Assembly: GCA_020746105.1 (NCBI GenBank)
Contig: CM036618.1
Coordinates: 16,537,001-16,601,000 of the forward strand
From: Trogon surrucura
Lineage: Eukaryota > Chordata > Aves > Trogoniformes > Trogonidae
Direction: 5' to 3'
Length of the DNA stretch: 64,000 bases
Every line of letters starts with the position of its first letter. Position 1 is the first letter of the stretch. Shown piece after piece: positions 37,401-50,589 of the stretch. Below the pieces are notes generated by a model. That model did not search any database. It was not told the origin of the DNA and was given only the letters and a program-made list of their open reading frames with translations. A program made the translations under genes and the position numbers.

Positions 37401-40171
37401 AGAAAAGGTCTCTTCCTGTGTGATCTGATGCAAAGAGCAGTATGTGTTGTTAACACAGCAGACCTCTTCACAGGTAATGAAGAAAAAAAGATAGTTGTAG
37501 GGAAAAATGATGTGGTAGCCTAGACGGCGTAGGTTAGATGAGTTTAAAAAGCTGTAGATGTGCTGTCCGAGTAAGACTTTGCAGCTCGGAGGAAGACGTA
37601 TGACTTCAGTCAAGCATTTCATATTGAGATCAGTTAATGACCAATTATGGAAGCAATGCACGATTGATTTTGAGAGAGTGAAATTTTGTCTGGGAGTTAA
37701 GCCGAGATGGAGCTGTAGCAAGGAAAGAAATCGCAAGCAGAAAAGCAGGAGAGAAGAGGAACACAGGAACATGGTTTTGTTATATAGCTTCTTCTGACAT
37801 TGTACTACTGACGCAGTTAAAGCACCACTTTTTAAAAAGCCTTAAATATTTAAGACAGTTCCACTGAATACGGTAGAAATAAAGTGAATCTTGACTGAAG
37901 TGCCTTATTGCAGCACAAAGTAGTAGGAGACCTTTAGCTTTTCCTCCTCATTTCCGTGGCATAAAGAGCTGCTGCAGATGGAAGTTTGCAAATGGAAGTT
38001 ACGAAAGCACTTACCTCATTTTCACACCCACTGCACAGGCTAGCTTACCTCCGCGTCTGCAGGGACAACACTTCGTGTTCTCTGAGTTTCCCAAAAAATC
38101 ACAGCGTGAGTTTCTGTTGATCTTCAGGCTTCTCATTTCCATTAAACTGTGCTTTCAGTCTCATTTCTGTCCAGGGAAGGACCCAGATGTTTTAGTGAGA
38201 CATGAGGTGCCACAGCAGGAGGGTTGTGTAGCAGGGTCAGGGCGTCTGGAAGGGCTGTTGAAAGTCTCTGAATGCTTCCTCATTTCTGACTTGGTGAGAA
38301 AATTTACTAATTTGCTAATATGCTAAGATCATGGCTAGCTGGAAGAATATGCTTAATTATAGTGTGCAATAATTATGTAGTCAGAAATTGAGTTTGCATA
38401 TGGTGTTGTAATTTACATTGTTGCAGCTCCGCTGAGTGTAGCTTCATGTTTTTCTATTGTGAATGTCAGAGTTTAACAAATGTGTGATACCACACTTGAA
38501 GTTTTGAGTTTGGCATATGTATGGATTAAGTAAATTACAAGTTGCTGTAGTATCATTAAAAATTCCTGCATTTCTCACAAACATTCACTTGGTAGCTCTT
38601 GCAGATGGCTCTGTGTTACGTAGCACCTTCCTAAGGTTGAGGCAGGTCAGGAAATTAAATTATTTTCCTGTCTAATCATGTATTTACTAGAGGGTAGTAT
38701 TTGAGCAGCTGTTCGTAAGGGTGGGCAGGTGCTCTAATCTGCCTTTGTTCACCTACTTCCTGTAGTGAAGGAAAGATATTTTTAAAATGAAGGAAGGTAT
38801 GATTATAATATTCTAAATGTTTTAAAAGATGAAGACATTATACTGTTAACTTTGCATGTACAATCTTAATTGCAGTGATGGAGGGGACAGAAATTAATAT
38901 ATAGCAAACCATGATTGCGGGTTTCCATGTACTTTATAGAGGAGGATTGGATTACAAATTTATAGGTAGCTTCAGAACTTGTGAAAATGTCTTCTCGATA
39001 TGATTTCTACTTGCCTATTGCTGATTTTTTTTCCTAGCACTTATTTTTAAACACAGAAAATCTAAAATTGTACTAGTAGGAGTTTTCATCTTTAAAGTAA
39101 TTTTTCATGACAAAGGAAATGAGTTAATATTTTTGTTAGAATTTTTGTTAATTGAATAGTACAACTGTAAATTTAAAATTGGTGCGCAAAACAGCATGTT
39201 CTAGCAAAACAACCCTGATTTCTGGTAAACTCTATTTTGGCAAAGGAAGATAACATCTGGTCTGCTAGAAGAGAATTTCATCTCACAAGTAAGGAAAAGG
39301 CTCCTGCCAGTGTTGGCAGTGTTGGCTTTCATGCATAGCTGAAGGACAATCTCCTAGTAAAGTGATAGATCCCTTTTAAGCATGTATCAGGCTAGAGTAT
39401 GTTTTGCATATTTTGTTTCAAGTTGTTTTGAGTTTTTTAAAGCCACATAAGAATCTGTAAAATTTCAGTCAGCAGATTAATCATATAGTAGGTCAGCTAG
39501 CTTCCTTGCAAATGACAATTCTGAATGATGGTGTTCTGTGAAGCCTCTTCCAAGTTTAAAATAAGTTTCAGCTTTTATTACTTGGAAAGATACTTTATGA
39601 AAAGATGCTTTCTTGGTTTATTTAAAGCACTCTTACTGTATACAGCACTTAGCACTTTTATCAAATGTATTTATACAACTGTAGACATCGGCACTTCAAG
39701 TAAGTGCAAGGTTTCTATGTTTTAAGTAAGGGTTGGGTTTTTTTTTTGATTCCTGAACTGTAGGAACTCCCACAAAAGTGGGAATAAGCAGATAATATAA
39801 CAGAAGAAGATGCTACTGAACTGCTTTCCTTGTTTTCATTACACAGGTGTTTTCTTGTTAGTGAATGTTGCTCGTAAACAATTGCTTCTTGTAATTTTTG
39901 GCACCTTGAAAAGCTTTTTTTCTCTTCTTTCGCAGTGTGCACTGCCCTGATGTTGTGGCTAATAAAGGGGTGGAAATGCAGCATTTTTGCTAAACCGAGA
40001 TCCTGTTTCCCAGCGCAGGAAGTTAGCTGCTTACTTGGGTGTTGAGTTTGCAGCATGGATGAGCTATGAACTGTGACACTGTCAGAGTGAAAACTAATAA
40101 GGAGGAGGAGAAAGGAAGCTCATCAGTGATCTTTTGTGGTTGTGCTCCTACTCCGGACAGAAGACTCTGTC
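31461..40171. other. ROCK2 intron 1, long stretch without recognised repeat
   Basis: 8.7 kb of AT-rich intron without any CR1 copy I can recognise. It includes the alternating TA-rich tract near 33.0 kb, T runs near 34.9 kb and a 134-codon antisense frame at 37368-37772 that I judge to be chance. No exon with convincing splice sites is seen. Confidence 0.5.
33006..33050. repeat. Imperfect palindromic TATG/CATA tract
   Basis: Alternating purine-pyrimidine sequence with TATGTATATGTG on one side and ATATACATATACATATG on the other, giving local self-complementarity. It behaves like a decayed TA/TG microsatellite. Confidence 0.6.
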
Positions 40172-40260
40172 TAGGTGACATCCCTGCCCACAACAGGGAG
40201 GTTGGATTAAAATGATCTCTAAGGTCCCTTCCAGCCCAGGCCATTCTATGATTTTATGAT
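40172..40260 (+). mobile_element. CR1 3' end, sense, abutting an antisense copy
   Basis: The stretch CCCTGCCCACAACAGGGAGG, then GTTGGATTAAAATGATCTCT and CCATTCTATGATTTTATGAT, is the 3' UTR and tail of a CR1 element. Only the final ~90 bases are clear. It ends where the next, antisense copy begins. Confidence 0.8.
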
Positions 40261-40690
40261 CACAAAATGTCAGGGTTTGGAAGGGACCTCTAGAGATCAT
40301 CTAGTCCAACCCCCCTGCCAGAGCAGGATCCCCTGGGGCAGCCACACAGGAATGTGTCCAGGTGGGTTCTGAAAGTCTCCAGAGAAGGAGACTCCACAAC
40401 CTCTCTGGGAAGCCTGTGCCAGTGCTCTGTCACCCTCACAGTAAAGAAGTTTCTCCTCATGTTGAGGTGGAACTTCCTGTGTTCTAGCTTACAGCTATTA
40501 TTCCTTGTCCTATTACTGGGACACCACTGTGAAGAGACTGGCACTTCTTGATCCCCACTCCTCAGGTATTTATGCACATTAATAAGATCCCCTCTCAGCC
40601 TTCTCTTTTCAAGACTAAACAGCCCCAATTCTCTCCGTCTTTCTTCATATGAGAGATGGTCAAGTCTCTTGATAATGCTCATAGCACAGG
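40261..40690 (-). mobile_element. CR1 LINE 3' end, antisense
   Basis: The minus strand keeps an open frame of 139 codons containing [20 protein letters not shown] and [20 protein letters not shown]. It is followed by the 3' UTR, whose end (CACAAAATGTCAGGGTTTGG on the + strand) touches the tail of the sense copy at 40260. A 5'-truncated insertion with few lesions. Confidence 0.95.
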
Positions 40691-41083
40691 TAGCAGCTCT
40701 TGAGATCACCCACCTGTTTTACTGCAGTGCAGCAATAAGGCTCTGCTGGACTCTGGACAGGAGCTCCGCTGCTGGTGTTACTCAAACATCGTCGTTGGCT
40801 TAAAATCCAGCTGAGGCTTCTGCACGGGCACTGAGTCACTGCCTCGGGTGTTTGCACTGGGGAAGACTTCACTGGCTTGTAAAGTACCTTTCTCTGGAAA
40901 CTTGGGGCACTTGTGATTCTGAAGTCAGGGCAGAAGATAACACTTGTAAAGTTGTGGAGTGTTTGGTTTGGTTTAGTTTTTTTTTTTATTTTACCTCTAC
41001 CCTATGCGGCCTGTGCTGGCTACCTGAAAAGCATCCCATGCGGCCATCCCCACCGCTGCTTTGTAAGCCTCCTGGATTGCGTC
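40691..41083. other. ROCK2 intron 1, unassigned
   Basis: Moderately GC-rich intron sequence. No gene or repeat recognised apart from a short T run at about 40978-40990. Confidence 0.5.
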
Positions 41084-41160
41084 TCATAGGATCATATAGG
41101 TTGGAAAAGGCCCTCAAGATCTTTGAGTCTGACTGTTAACCTAATGTTACAAACCAGCAA
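41084..41160 (-). mobile_element. Short old CR1 3' end, antisense
   Basis: ATAGGATCATATAGGTTGGA followed by AAAGGCCCTCAAGATCTTTG matches the reversed 3' end of an older CR1 subfamily. Homology fades after about 75 bases. Confidence 0.7.
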
Positions 41161-44100
41161 ACTTCCATATCCAGATTACTTATCCCCACATTACTCCTGC
41201 TTGTGAAATGGGAGGCAGCATCCTGGAAACCGTTCGGGAATAACGGATCGTATACTCTGTGATGTACATGCACTGGTGAATGACCTGAAAGAAATCTTAC
41301 TGTCTCAAAAAACAACTTTAAGGCATGTGTATTTCTTCCTAGTTGAAGTTGGGAAAAACTCAGATAAGAGGTCGTAAAATCTAATTGATAATTTATGATA
41401 CTTCATTGGTGTGCTATTTTTATATGTATATATGTATGTAAGAGTAGCTGCAAAAAAATTACATGGTCCTTTTACTACAGAAATTTATGAACAAAAATTG
41501 TAAGTAATATCTGGAGTAGTTCTAGAATTTTGGGGTAATTCTAGGATACTAGTTGTAGAACTCTAACACTAATCTGTGTTAACAACATTTTAAAATTTCA
41601 TGGGAAAACTCACTTTTGAAATAAGCAGCTTCAGTTTCTCCCACAGTGTGATTCAAAGGTATTAGGAAGTTAAAATTCCATTTAATTAATTTGCTGATTT
41701 TCTTTAAATTATTTTAATATCTAATTACAATTTGTCATTTATCCATCCTAGTAGCCAATGAAATTTAAAATCAATGCAGAAAGATTGGTTTATAATTTGA
41801 AGAATTCACGTTGAAGAGGCCACAACAGTCTTCTCTGATTCTTAGTTTTGCCCAAGTCTAAGTGATAACGATATTTAGAATTCCTTTCAAAATGTCTTTG
41901 GAATGATCTTTGGCATTTCCCTGTGTAATCCTTTCATATCCTTTAATCTTTTAGCTGTTGACCCCTTTTCATGTCTGTGTTATGTCTTCTAAAACACTGG
42001 CCTGATTTTTCTGGTCATTTTACTATTAACTTGGATTTTTAGTACCTTAATTTCATGTCTGTGGTTTTTCGTTCTTCCAAATCCTTTGCATGAGCAAACA
42101 GGATCTAGTTTTCAAGCCAAACTTAATGTCAATATTTGAGATGATTGATGTTTCGAGTCTTACAGATCTCCTCATTTGATGCCTGCACTACACCTTACCC
42201 TCTTTAACGTTGCCTGTCCTTTGTAGAACAGGCTTTATGTTGCTGCTGTTAGGCAAATACACTTATATGTACTTTTAAAAGGCTCCATGGTCAGTTTGTT
42301 ACTCAAATGGTTTTTGAGTCACTAATATCAGCCAAAATGGCAGAGATTAGTCACAATTTAGTGAAGTTTCACAAATAGTTGTTATTGTGATGAAAACAGT
42401 AACTAATTCAGTGCTTCTGAAAGATACACTTAGCATTCGTGATTTCAGCACATAATGAACTTAGGTATATGCTTTCGAAGAACTGAAATAATATTTTCAG
42501 ATAAATGAGTCAGCATAAGGGATTACTGCTTCTAGGAGTTCTATTTTGGTATCTCTAAACTATTTCCACTGAGAGTGATGGCACTGAGTGAAGAGATGGC
42601 TTAAATATAGAGTTGCATACTGTGTAGTTCAGGGTGATATCAAAATTTAGAAATAAACATTAGAAAATAAGCTGCATTGTGGGTTATTGCACCTTTGTTT
42701 TAAGTGATTAAAATCAACATGCTAAATTTTTATCGTGTTGAGTTTGTGCATTAGTATTGAAATGTTTTCTTGGGAATTGAGAGTAAAAAGGGGATAATTT
42801 TTATCTCTCACCTGCCAATCTTCCATCTTCCTAATGGGTGTACAGGAAGTTAGGGACCAGGAACTCTGGAAAAGAAGGTAAAGGTGCATGATGACTTCAA
42901 AATGTAATGGTTTTGGACAGGATCTTTCCTTGGGAGCTTGAAAACTTCTGTGTCCATCTGAAATCACATTATAGGTCTCACGGCTAAAAGGATGAATGGG
43001 CATATGTACAGCAAAAACGTTGATTTTACTTCATCTGCAATATACGGAAGAGTGAGTGTACAGTAGCTCAAGAACATCTTTACTGGGAAGAAAATACATT
43101 TACTGTACTTGTAATTTCAGAACAATTTCACAATATTTCTTACGTTAGTAGAGATAAGTCTTTTGCATTTGATTTGAAAATAGTGATTTCCTAGGTTGGA
43201 AAAATTGTCCAGCTAACTCTAAATTGAAAGTTGGGATGATCGTTCTGTCTCTTAATGATAAATCTTACATTTAAAGGATGTCTGCAACTTGAAACTGTTT
43301 GCACTCTGAGCAGTAAAAGACTAAGGAACTGCTTTTTGATTTTGAGTCTCTTCTAAAAAGCCTGCAGTTTCCTGTAGCTAATTTGATGTGATTCCTTTTC
43401 AGAAATGCAAACAAAAAGATCTTGTATACATAAGCACACCCAACCGTTTGATTTGCACCTACAGCTGGAACACTGGGATGAAGAATGTGCTGGGAACTTG
43501 TTATGCAAATGCGAGACCAAGTGTCCCACTTTATTTCAGAGTTGCCATCTAGAGTATTACCACAACAAATAGCCTCTTTTAACTAGAATGAAGTTTAACC
43601 AGCTGTAAAATTGATAATCAGTCACGGTATTTCAGAAACTGCAGGGTGAGTGGTTTTTGCATTGTTTGTGCCATAATGAAAATAGAGTTCTTGGAACATT
43701 GTACCTGCAATGTTGCTTTTAAACTACCAAAGAGAAAGTTTGTACACTTAGTTCTGTTGCGTTTTTTGTTTTCACGGAGCTGGAAATGAACTTGCATCTG
43801 GGGAAGAGGACACAAAGCAACATTGCACAGCCAGCAGCTGCAAGCAGGAATGATTATCATGATGTGGGAGGGGAAGTGAAGTAAGGTGTGGCACTCAGCC
43901 TCTCTTCTAGTATATACTAAGTTTGGAAGACTTTTCCTGTTAATACAGCTGTATGTATATGTAGTTGTAATGTCGCTCTCAAGATTTACGCGTTAGCTTA
44001 CAATAGATGCAGTATGACTTTAAAATGTCACTAAATGGTAAATAGTTTTCTTGGTCCGTGTATTGCTAAGATTAGAAAAATTACTTTATTCCACCGAGGG

Positions 44101-45234
44101 CTGATACCAAGTCCTTTCAAATGTGTGGTTTTTTTTTTTTTTTGCAAGCTCATAGCCCTCTTTTTATAGCAGTGGCACTTGGTTTTGCTGTTGCCAGAGT
44201 TGACGTTTGAATCCAGCCTCCATTTTCTCACGTTTGAGGCAAGATACAAGGTACTGCTGGTTTCAGAATGGTTTCTTTTAATTTCTGTTGTTGAAACTCT
44301 TTTCTCTTGTGTTTCTTAGAGTTTGACACCTGGTGTCCTCTTTTGTCTAGAGGATGTGATACTGAAATTGAAAGTGCTCGCTTCCTTGCAGTCACTTGTA
44401 GGTATTGAGGCAGCTTGTGTGAGAAAAAACAGACAGTTGCCAAAAGCAGTAACATGGAAGTGGACCAGGAGATTGAGTCCAGAGCTTGTCTGGCTGAAGT
44501 GCCCTGTTCCCAGCACTTGTGAGTGCACTGGCACTAGCTGGGAAGTGCCTGGGGCGGGCAGGAGAAGGCCTCTGAAGGCCTCTTCCTCTTCCATTGCGTT
44601 CTCTCAGCCTCTGCAGACAAGGCGGCTCGAGGGCTCTGGGGTAGCTGTGGTGCTTTTCTGGTGCTTAGCTCTTGACAGCTTTATCTCCCTTGAATCTAAT
44701 AGCCTTCAGTCCAGTGTAAACTTCCTGGCAGCAGAAATGTCCCGTGGCAATAAGTTCTAGCTTAACTCTATGATGTAAAAACCCCCTTTCCTTCTGTTCT
44801 GAGCCTTGCACGCTAGCTTCATCTGCCTTCCAGCTTCCTATTAATGGGGCTGCAGCTAGCCAGCCAGTCTGAGTCACCACGTACGTAGGAGACCGGGTTC
44901 CAGTTGATTGCCTGTGATACTGTCTGATGTTACATCTGCTTATTTTAATTTGTGCTTATCTATCAGGCATCTCTTATCTTAGATTTGACTGCGGTACGAA
45001 ACAAAACAAAGTCATGATCTTCCACAGACGGGCCCTGGTCTGTGATCGATGACACTGTGATAATACAATTCATGATGAAATATTGTTTCACAAAATATCC
45101 TGTCAGCTTTCCTAACAACAGTGTCTAGCCAAATAATTTGTGGTATTTCTGGTGATTTACACGGCACCCTGTCAGTAATTGAGCTCTGGTTGAAGCTATT
45201 TTCAGAACTGAATAAATATACCCATCACAGAGTA
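41161..45234. other. ROCK2 intron 1, unassigned
   Basis: AT-rich intron with a 15-base T run at 44129-44143. A GC-richer patch at 44320-44760 carries a 145-codon sense frame with no recognisable domain, start context or splice structure. I leave it unannotated as a gene. Confidence 0.5.
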
Positions 45235-46400
45235 ATTTAGGATGCAAGGGACCTGTGGAGGTCCTCTGGTTCCAGCCACTCACATGCTCTTAAGCAGGTT
45301 CAGTTAGATTATGTTTAAGAATTAATTTCTGAAAATCTCAAAAAAGAGATGCTGCATCTTCTCTGTTCCAATGTTTGACAATGGTGAAAAATATGTTTCC
45401 ATATCACTGGTTGCAGTTTCCTAAGTGGCAGCTTATGTCTCTTGCTCCTTGTCGTAGCCTTCTGCTGCTGGTCACAGTCAGCTTCTCCTTCACCAGGACC
45501 CTCAGGGGCACTGTCTATTCAGCAAGTGCCAGCCTCTCCTGGTGCGTGGTGGTGTTCCATCCCACGTGTGGGACTCTGCGTGTGTCTTTGAACTGCGTGA
45601 GGCTCCTCTCAGCCCATTTTCACAGACTTTCAAGGTCCCTCCAAATAGCAACTCAGCCCTCCATTGTATCAGTCACTGCCCCTGGTTGTTGTTATCCATG
45701 AAGTTGCCGAAGGTACACTCTGTCCTAGCTTTTGGATCATTAGTAAAAGTATTAAACAATATTAGTCCCATTCTCTGTCCTTGGGGAATGCCAGTGGTCA
45801 CCAGCTGACAAGTTGGACCTGATACTACTGATTGTGATGATTCTTTGAGCCAAACGGTCCAGCCAGCTTTCCACCCAACTGATCATTCACTTACCCAATT
45901 GCCATAAAAGATTACTGTAGGAATCCGTGTTGAATAATTCCTTGTGGAAGTCTGGATAAGCAACATACACTGCTCACTCCTTGGGCACTGAAACAGTCAT
46001 CTCATCCTACAGTACAATCAGGTTGATTAGACAGAGTTTGCTTATGATCTATTTATTGAGTTAGCTTTTTCTTCATGTACATGGAAATGGTGTTCAGGGA
46101 CCTGAAGTTGACTGGAATTCTGCAGATCTGCAGAACTGTTTTGCTTATCCTCCTTGTTGGACTTGAAGATGGGCATGACACTTGCCCTTTTCCAGTTAAG
46201 AGGAACCTCCCCCAGTTGCCGTGCCCTTGCAGAGGTGGTAGAGAGCAGCCCGGTAACAGTTCTGACGGGCTCCTCCACACCCTTCAGATGGGTCCCGTCA
46301 GGGTTGCTGGGTGGAGCTGTGGATGTCCCAGAGGAGAGCAGCAAAAAAAAGCTTTGAGTGCCTGCCTTCTGCCCCTGGGCCTCCCATCTCACTGAGAAAG
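45235..46400 (-). mobile_element. Ancient CR1 LINE relic, antisense, about 1.2 kb
   Basis: Read on the minus strand from high to low coordinates, decayed but ordered CR1 ORF2 blocks appear. GEVPLNWKRASVMPIFKSNK lies near 46200, then a KELF-like block near 45950, a SQLVTTGIPQGQ-like block near 45800 and an ILFN-like block near 45760. The 3' end decays into GATGCAAGGGACCTGTGGAG near 45241. Many frameshifts and stops mark it as old. It covers the reverse-transcriptase core that the younger truncated copies lack. Confidence 0.75.
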
Positions 46401-47649
46401 TGTGCCCACATTTACTTTCTTTTACTGCTAAATTGTGCATAGGATCCTTTCTTCATGTCCTTCATACCCTTTTGTTGCCAGGATCGGGATCTGTCTTTGT
46501 GTCCGGGGGTGGAGATGTATGTGTACATATATTCCAGGTTTCCAGGGGCAATGTAGTTTTAAATGCTTCCCACTTTAAGAGAAAACAGGTTTATTCACAG
46601 TGATTGAAATATTTAACTGCTCTCTTATGCTTGGCACAGGTTTTACAGTGACCCAAGTGACATAATATGCTTATTTTATTATGGTCTTAAATGGCATTTT
46701 GAATACCTCACAGACACCGATAAGTTGATGGTTTGTCCCCACTGAGGCGAAACTGAGGTGCTGTGCATTAACACAAAAAGGATGTATTCATTACTGGTTT
46801 TCTGCTCAAGCTGTAATGGTTTGGAGTTTTATTCTTGAGTGTCTGGTATTACTTTTAAATACAATTTCTCCTCATATAACTTGCAATTAGCATTAAAAGC
46901 TTCTGCGAATTTATTCATAAAGCAGAGGGTACAACACCCCCCACTGACTGGAAGTTACAGCTTGATAAACGGATCAGAAATCCAGAGCTGTTATTTTCTC
47001 AAGTTTGTGGTCAACTGTGGTGAAATTTTAGATTTTGTAATAAATTATTCTTCTAGCAACTTCTGAAATGAGATTCTGCACTTATCTTGATGTCTTTTAA
47101 ACTGTACCTTAAGTGAATTTTGGTAACTAAATAAGTAACAGTTCTTCCGTGACTGATTATTGATGAAGTGGTTGAAAAACCCTGCGGAACACCTTTTCTG
47201 CTCTCTTCTGTGGCCCTTTACGCCACCTCATCTTCAGAGAAAGAAGGCCAAAGATCTGAATAAAGCCTGCCCACAACTTTGGGGATCAGTTGTTGGCGAT
47301 ATGAAAGTCCTGACTGATCTTGTAGGTGAAATAGCTAATTAGTACAGATTTATGCCCTTAACAAACTGCTTAGGGAGTTGAAAAATGAATAATTAGAGCA
47401 GCACATTGCAATGGACACTCACTTCCTCAGGCTTTCTGTAGTAAATCTCTCAAAATTCAGTGCGAGGAAGTGCCTGTAAACCGCATTTCTTTGATAGTGC
47501 TTTACTTCATGCTTTCTTACGGTAAAGATGTTCTTTATTTAAGGACTATTTTTATCTTTTGCTAGACCAGAAGTTCTTGGAGTCATTGATACAAAACGTG
47601 GTATTATTGTTGCTGCCCTGCGTGTGCTCAGGTCAAAGGTAATTGTAGC
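46401..47649. other. ROCK2 intron 1, unassigned
   Basis: AT-rich intron; no gene or repeat recognised. Confidence 0.5.
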
Positions 47650-47745
47650 ATCACGGAATAATTCAGCTCTGAAGACCTCAGGAGGTCATTGAGGTTCAGC
47701 CCCTGCTCAAAGCAGCTGCTCAATGTCTGTCCCAAGTGTGAAATC
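47650..47745 (-). mobile_element. Short old CR1 3' end, antisense
   Basis: The sequence ATCACGGAATAATTCAGCTC, then ACCTCAGGAGGTCATTGAGG and CCCCTGCTCAAAGCAG, matches the reversed 3' end of an older CR1 subfamily. It is short and diverged. Confidence 0.6.
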
Positions 47746-50589
47746 TGGTCTCTTTTGTACAGGACGGCAAGTTACGTGGGTCTGATAGGCAGGGGAGGGT
47801 TGGCTTTTTCCCTATTTTTTTTTTTTTCCTCCTTTTTTGACAGGTATTTCAGCTTCTCCAAGTTATTTCAGATGTCAAAGACATTATTTTTTTTTTTGTT
47901 CCAGATTAAAATTTGGAAGATTAAACACTTCTGGTTGAACTTCCAAGGAGATCCAACATGTTCCTTTTCAGTCCTAGAGGTTGAGGCCAGTGACCTCTTA
48001 AATACCTTTTTTTGTTAATTGAAGTTGGTGAGAAAATTTCAATACTTTGATAATACATCATCGTCATGGTTTTTATATATTTCTGTGAGAACAATTTTTT
48101 TTAGGGCTGCTTTGTTTTTTTGTTGAATCTCCTGACCAATCGATAAGCATATGTTATTGCAAAAATAAAAACTCGTTTTCATGATGTTTGTACTCTTTAG
48201 CCCTATTTATTTTAAGTATTGGTGATTGGTATAAATGGATATACATACTCATTTTGTTTACATTCTGTTCATTTTCCTCCATTGTCATTAAGTTGCTACT
48301 CACATAAAGATAATGTTAAAGTAATTGCTTTGTCCATATTACTGGACAATAGACCAGGAGTACTTTAAGGTTGAACAAGGTCTTTTGACTTGTCATAATT
48401 TAAAATTAATTTTTACCCCTTTTGGTTTTTTTCTTTCCATGGCTATTTATTTAATCTTTCATACTGTCTCATACTCGCAAACCTCCTTTTCCCAGCAATC
48501 ATTTTTGTAAATACTGACTTTTCCGGAAGTTGTCAACCGAACACGTCGTTGTGTTAATATATGAACAGCAGCTAAAGGGTAGGATATGTCTTAGTTTTGA
48601 CTATTTCTGTTTGGCTTGAATTGTTTCTCTGCTGGAGTAGAAATAGGACCTTTTTCTCCCACCATATGGATCAGCACATCCTGATACCTGATAGTTTGGT
48701 CTTGATAACTTGACCCGGAAAAAAAAAAAATTTCCGTCTGTGACAATAAGTGTTCTGTGTTTCTCCATGCTGCGTCCCAATCCTGTGAGATTTGAGTTTG
48801 TTTCCTTCAGTTTTACTCGTTACTTTAACTGGAAATCTGGGCTTGTGCAATGGTGGAACACAGCACTTACATTTTAAGAAATACATGGTGCAAGTGATTA
48901 GGATATGCTGCTGACATGATATTTGAAGTTAGGCAGGAGGAAACATGGTAGGTTATTATTTATGGGCTTAGGAATGTTTGAAAGAGTGACTTCAAACAGT
49001 TGCTGATATTTTTTTTGCTAGAGGGAAGGGTTGTAATCGTTTGTTCTGAATCAGAGATAAAGAAAATCAAGTTCTTTTATTACTTTTAGTTAATCATGCT
49101 TTTAGGGGAGGAGGATGCTAAGTAGTATTTTGATTTTTCCTTTTAAACCTTGTTTGCAATTGCAGTTACTGTGGAATGGATTGGTATAATTTTTATTATT
49201 TACTCTAGTAAGTATCCTTTATTTAGTCATTAGTTTGTGTTCTTGCATCATATTTATCCAAGACTGCTAAATAGGTTAGTAAAAATAGTATAAAATAATG
49301 CAAATGTAGCATTATATGAAATATATTTAAGAAACATATTTATTCAACGATCAGTTTGCAGTGGAAATGAGGGATAAATCACTTGGTATAATGTGCAGTG
49401 GCAAGTGGCTGAAACTAACGTCACAGACCGAACTGTCTGAGGGTACAAAAAGATATATGGAATAATTTTCATGATGGAGAAGCAAGGCTTTTATTTAACA
49501 GGCAACAAGGATGGCCTTGTGGTCAAAACAAGATTTTAAGAATAGACTGTACATCTGTCTCCTACTTCAACCACAGATGAGCTCCCTGAGCTTTTATTTG
49601 TGTTCCTGGTGTTACCTCTGATTCCTGCAGCTGTGGCCTGGGAAAGCCCTGCTTAGGAAACAAGAAATGAGAAGCTGTGTCTTGCCTTTGGAATTTTGGG
49701 AGAGAGCTGCTATTTCCACTTTTTTCAGGGCATCAGAGAAACTATTTCAGGCACAGGATTGTTTTCTCTGTGTTTGTACTTCTAGTAGTTGTGCTCCTCT
49801 GCTTCATTGCTTGGGAAATCTTCATCGGAGCTGAGGCATAAATGACCTGCTGCCCGTCAGAATGACCCGAGTGCTTTTGCTCTCTCCTTAGAGGAGCTAA
49901 GCCTGCTAATAATCACCTTGGAGGGTTCGAATGAATAGCAAATTCCCTCTGGTGTTATTTTAATGGGTTTGCAGTTCTGGGCTTTGGTGCACATTAATTT
50001 TTTTTAAAGCAATGCGAATTCTGTAATCGAAGGTAACTAAAGAACCTGGGTACGTACAGTGCCTTCACATGGAAGGGGGATTGGGCTGAACTACTGAATC
50101 TCCCACGGCTACAGTGACAACCAGCCAGATATGCAAGACCAGATTGGTTTTATTAAGGCTTAAGGAGGAAATAGCAACAACTGATTTAGAGGAGAAAATG
50201 TGTGGGTTTGCAATGGTTCAGTGTTACTGCATTGTTCTTTTAAATTGAAGAATATTTTAGAGTTTAAGTTGTATATTCACAGCTACTGCCTTACTTGTCT
50301 TTCTCAGTCCTCTCTCTTTGGCTTAATTTACTGCTTTTATGTGCTTTTTCAGTCAATTGATGAAGAGTTTCCAGGTAGCCTTGGAAGGAATTTTAGAGAT
50401 CACTAGTAAAGTGGGATCTACGGCTGTATCATAACAAATATTTATCTAACTTGTGAATCTCTTGTGAAGGTGATTTCTCAGCTTCGTTGGGTTAGATGTA
50501 TTGTGTCAATTCTATTACTGCTATTTAGATTTTTTTTCCTCCTAAATCTTCACTCTTAATTCAGCTAATTATTTATGCTGTATTTCAGG
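47746..50589. other. ROCK2 intron 1, unassigned
   Basis: AT-rich intron with several T runs (47817-47828, 47886-47899). No gene or repeat recognised. Confidence 0.5.

Noticed and set aside
37368..37772. 134-codon antisense frame in intron 1
   Set aside because: Low-complexity leucine/phenylalanine-rich sequence with no recognisable family; the opposite strand is open as well.
44323..44760. 145-codon sense frame in a GC-richer part of intron 1
   Set aside because: No recognisable domain, no supporting splice sites, and opposite-strand frames of similar length overlap it. Treated as chance.
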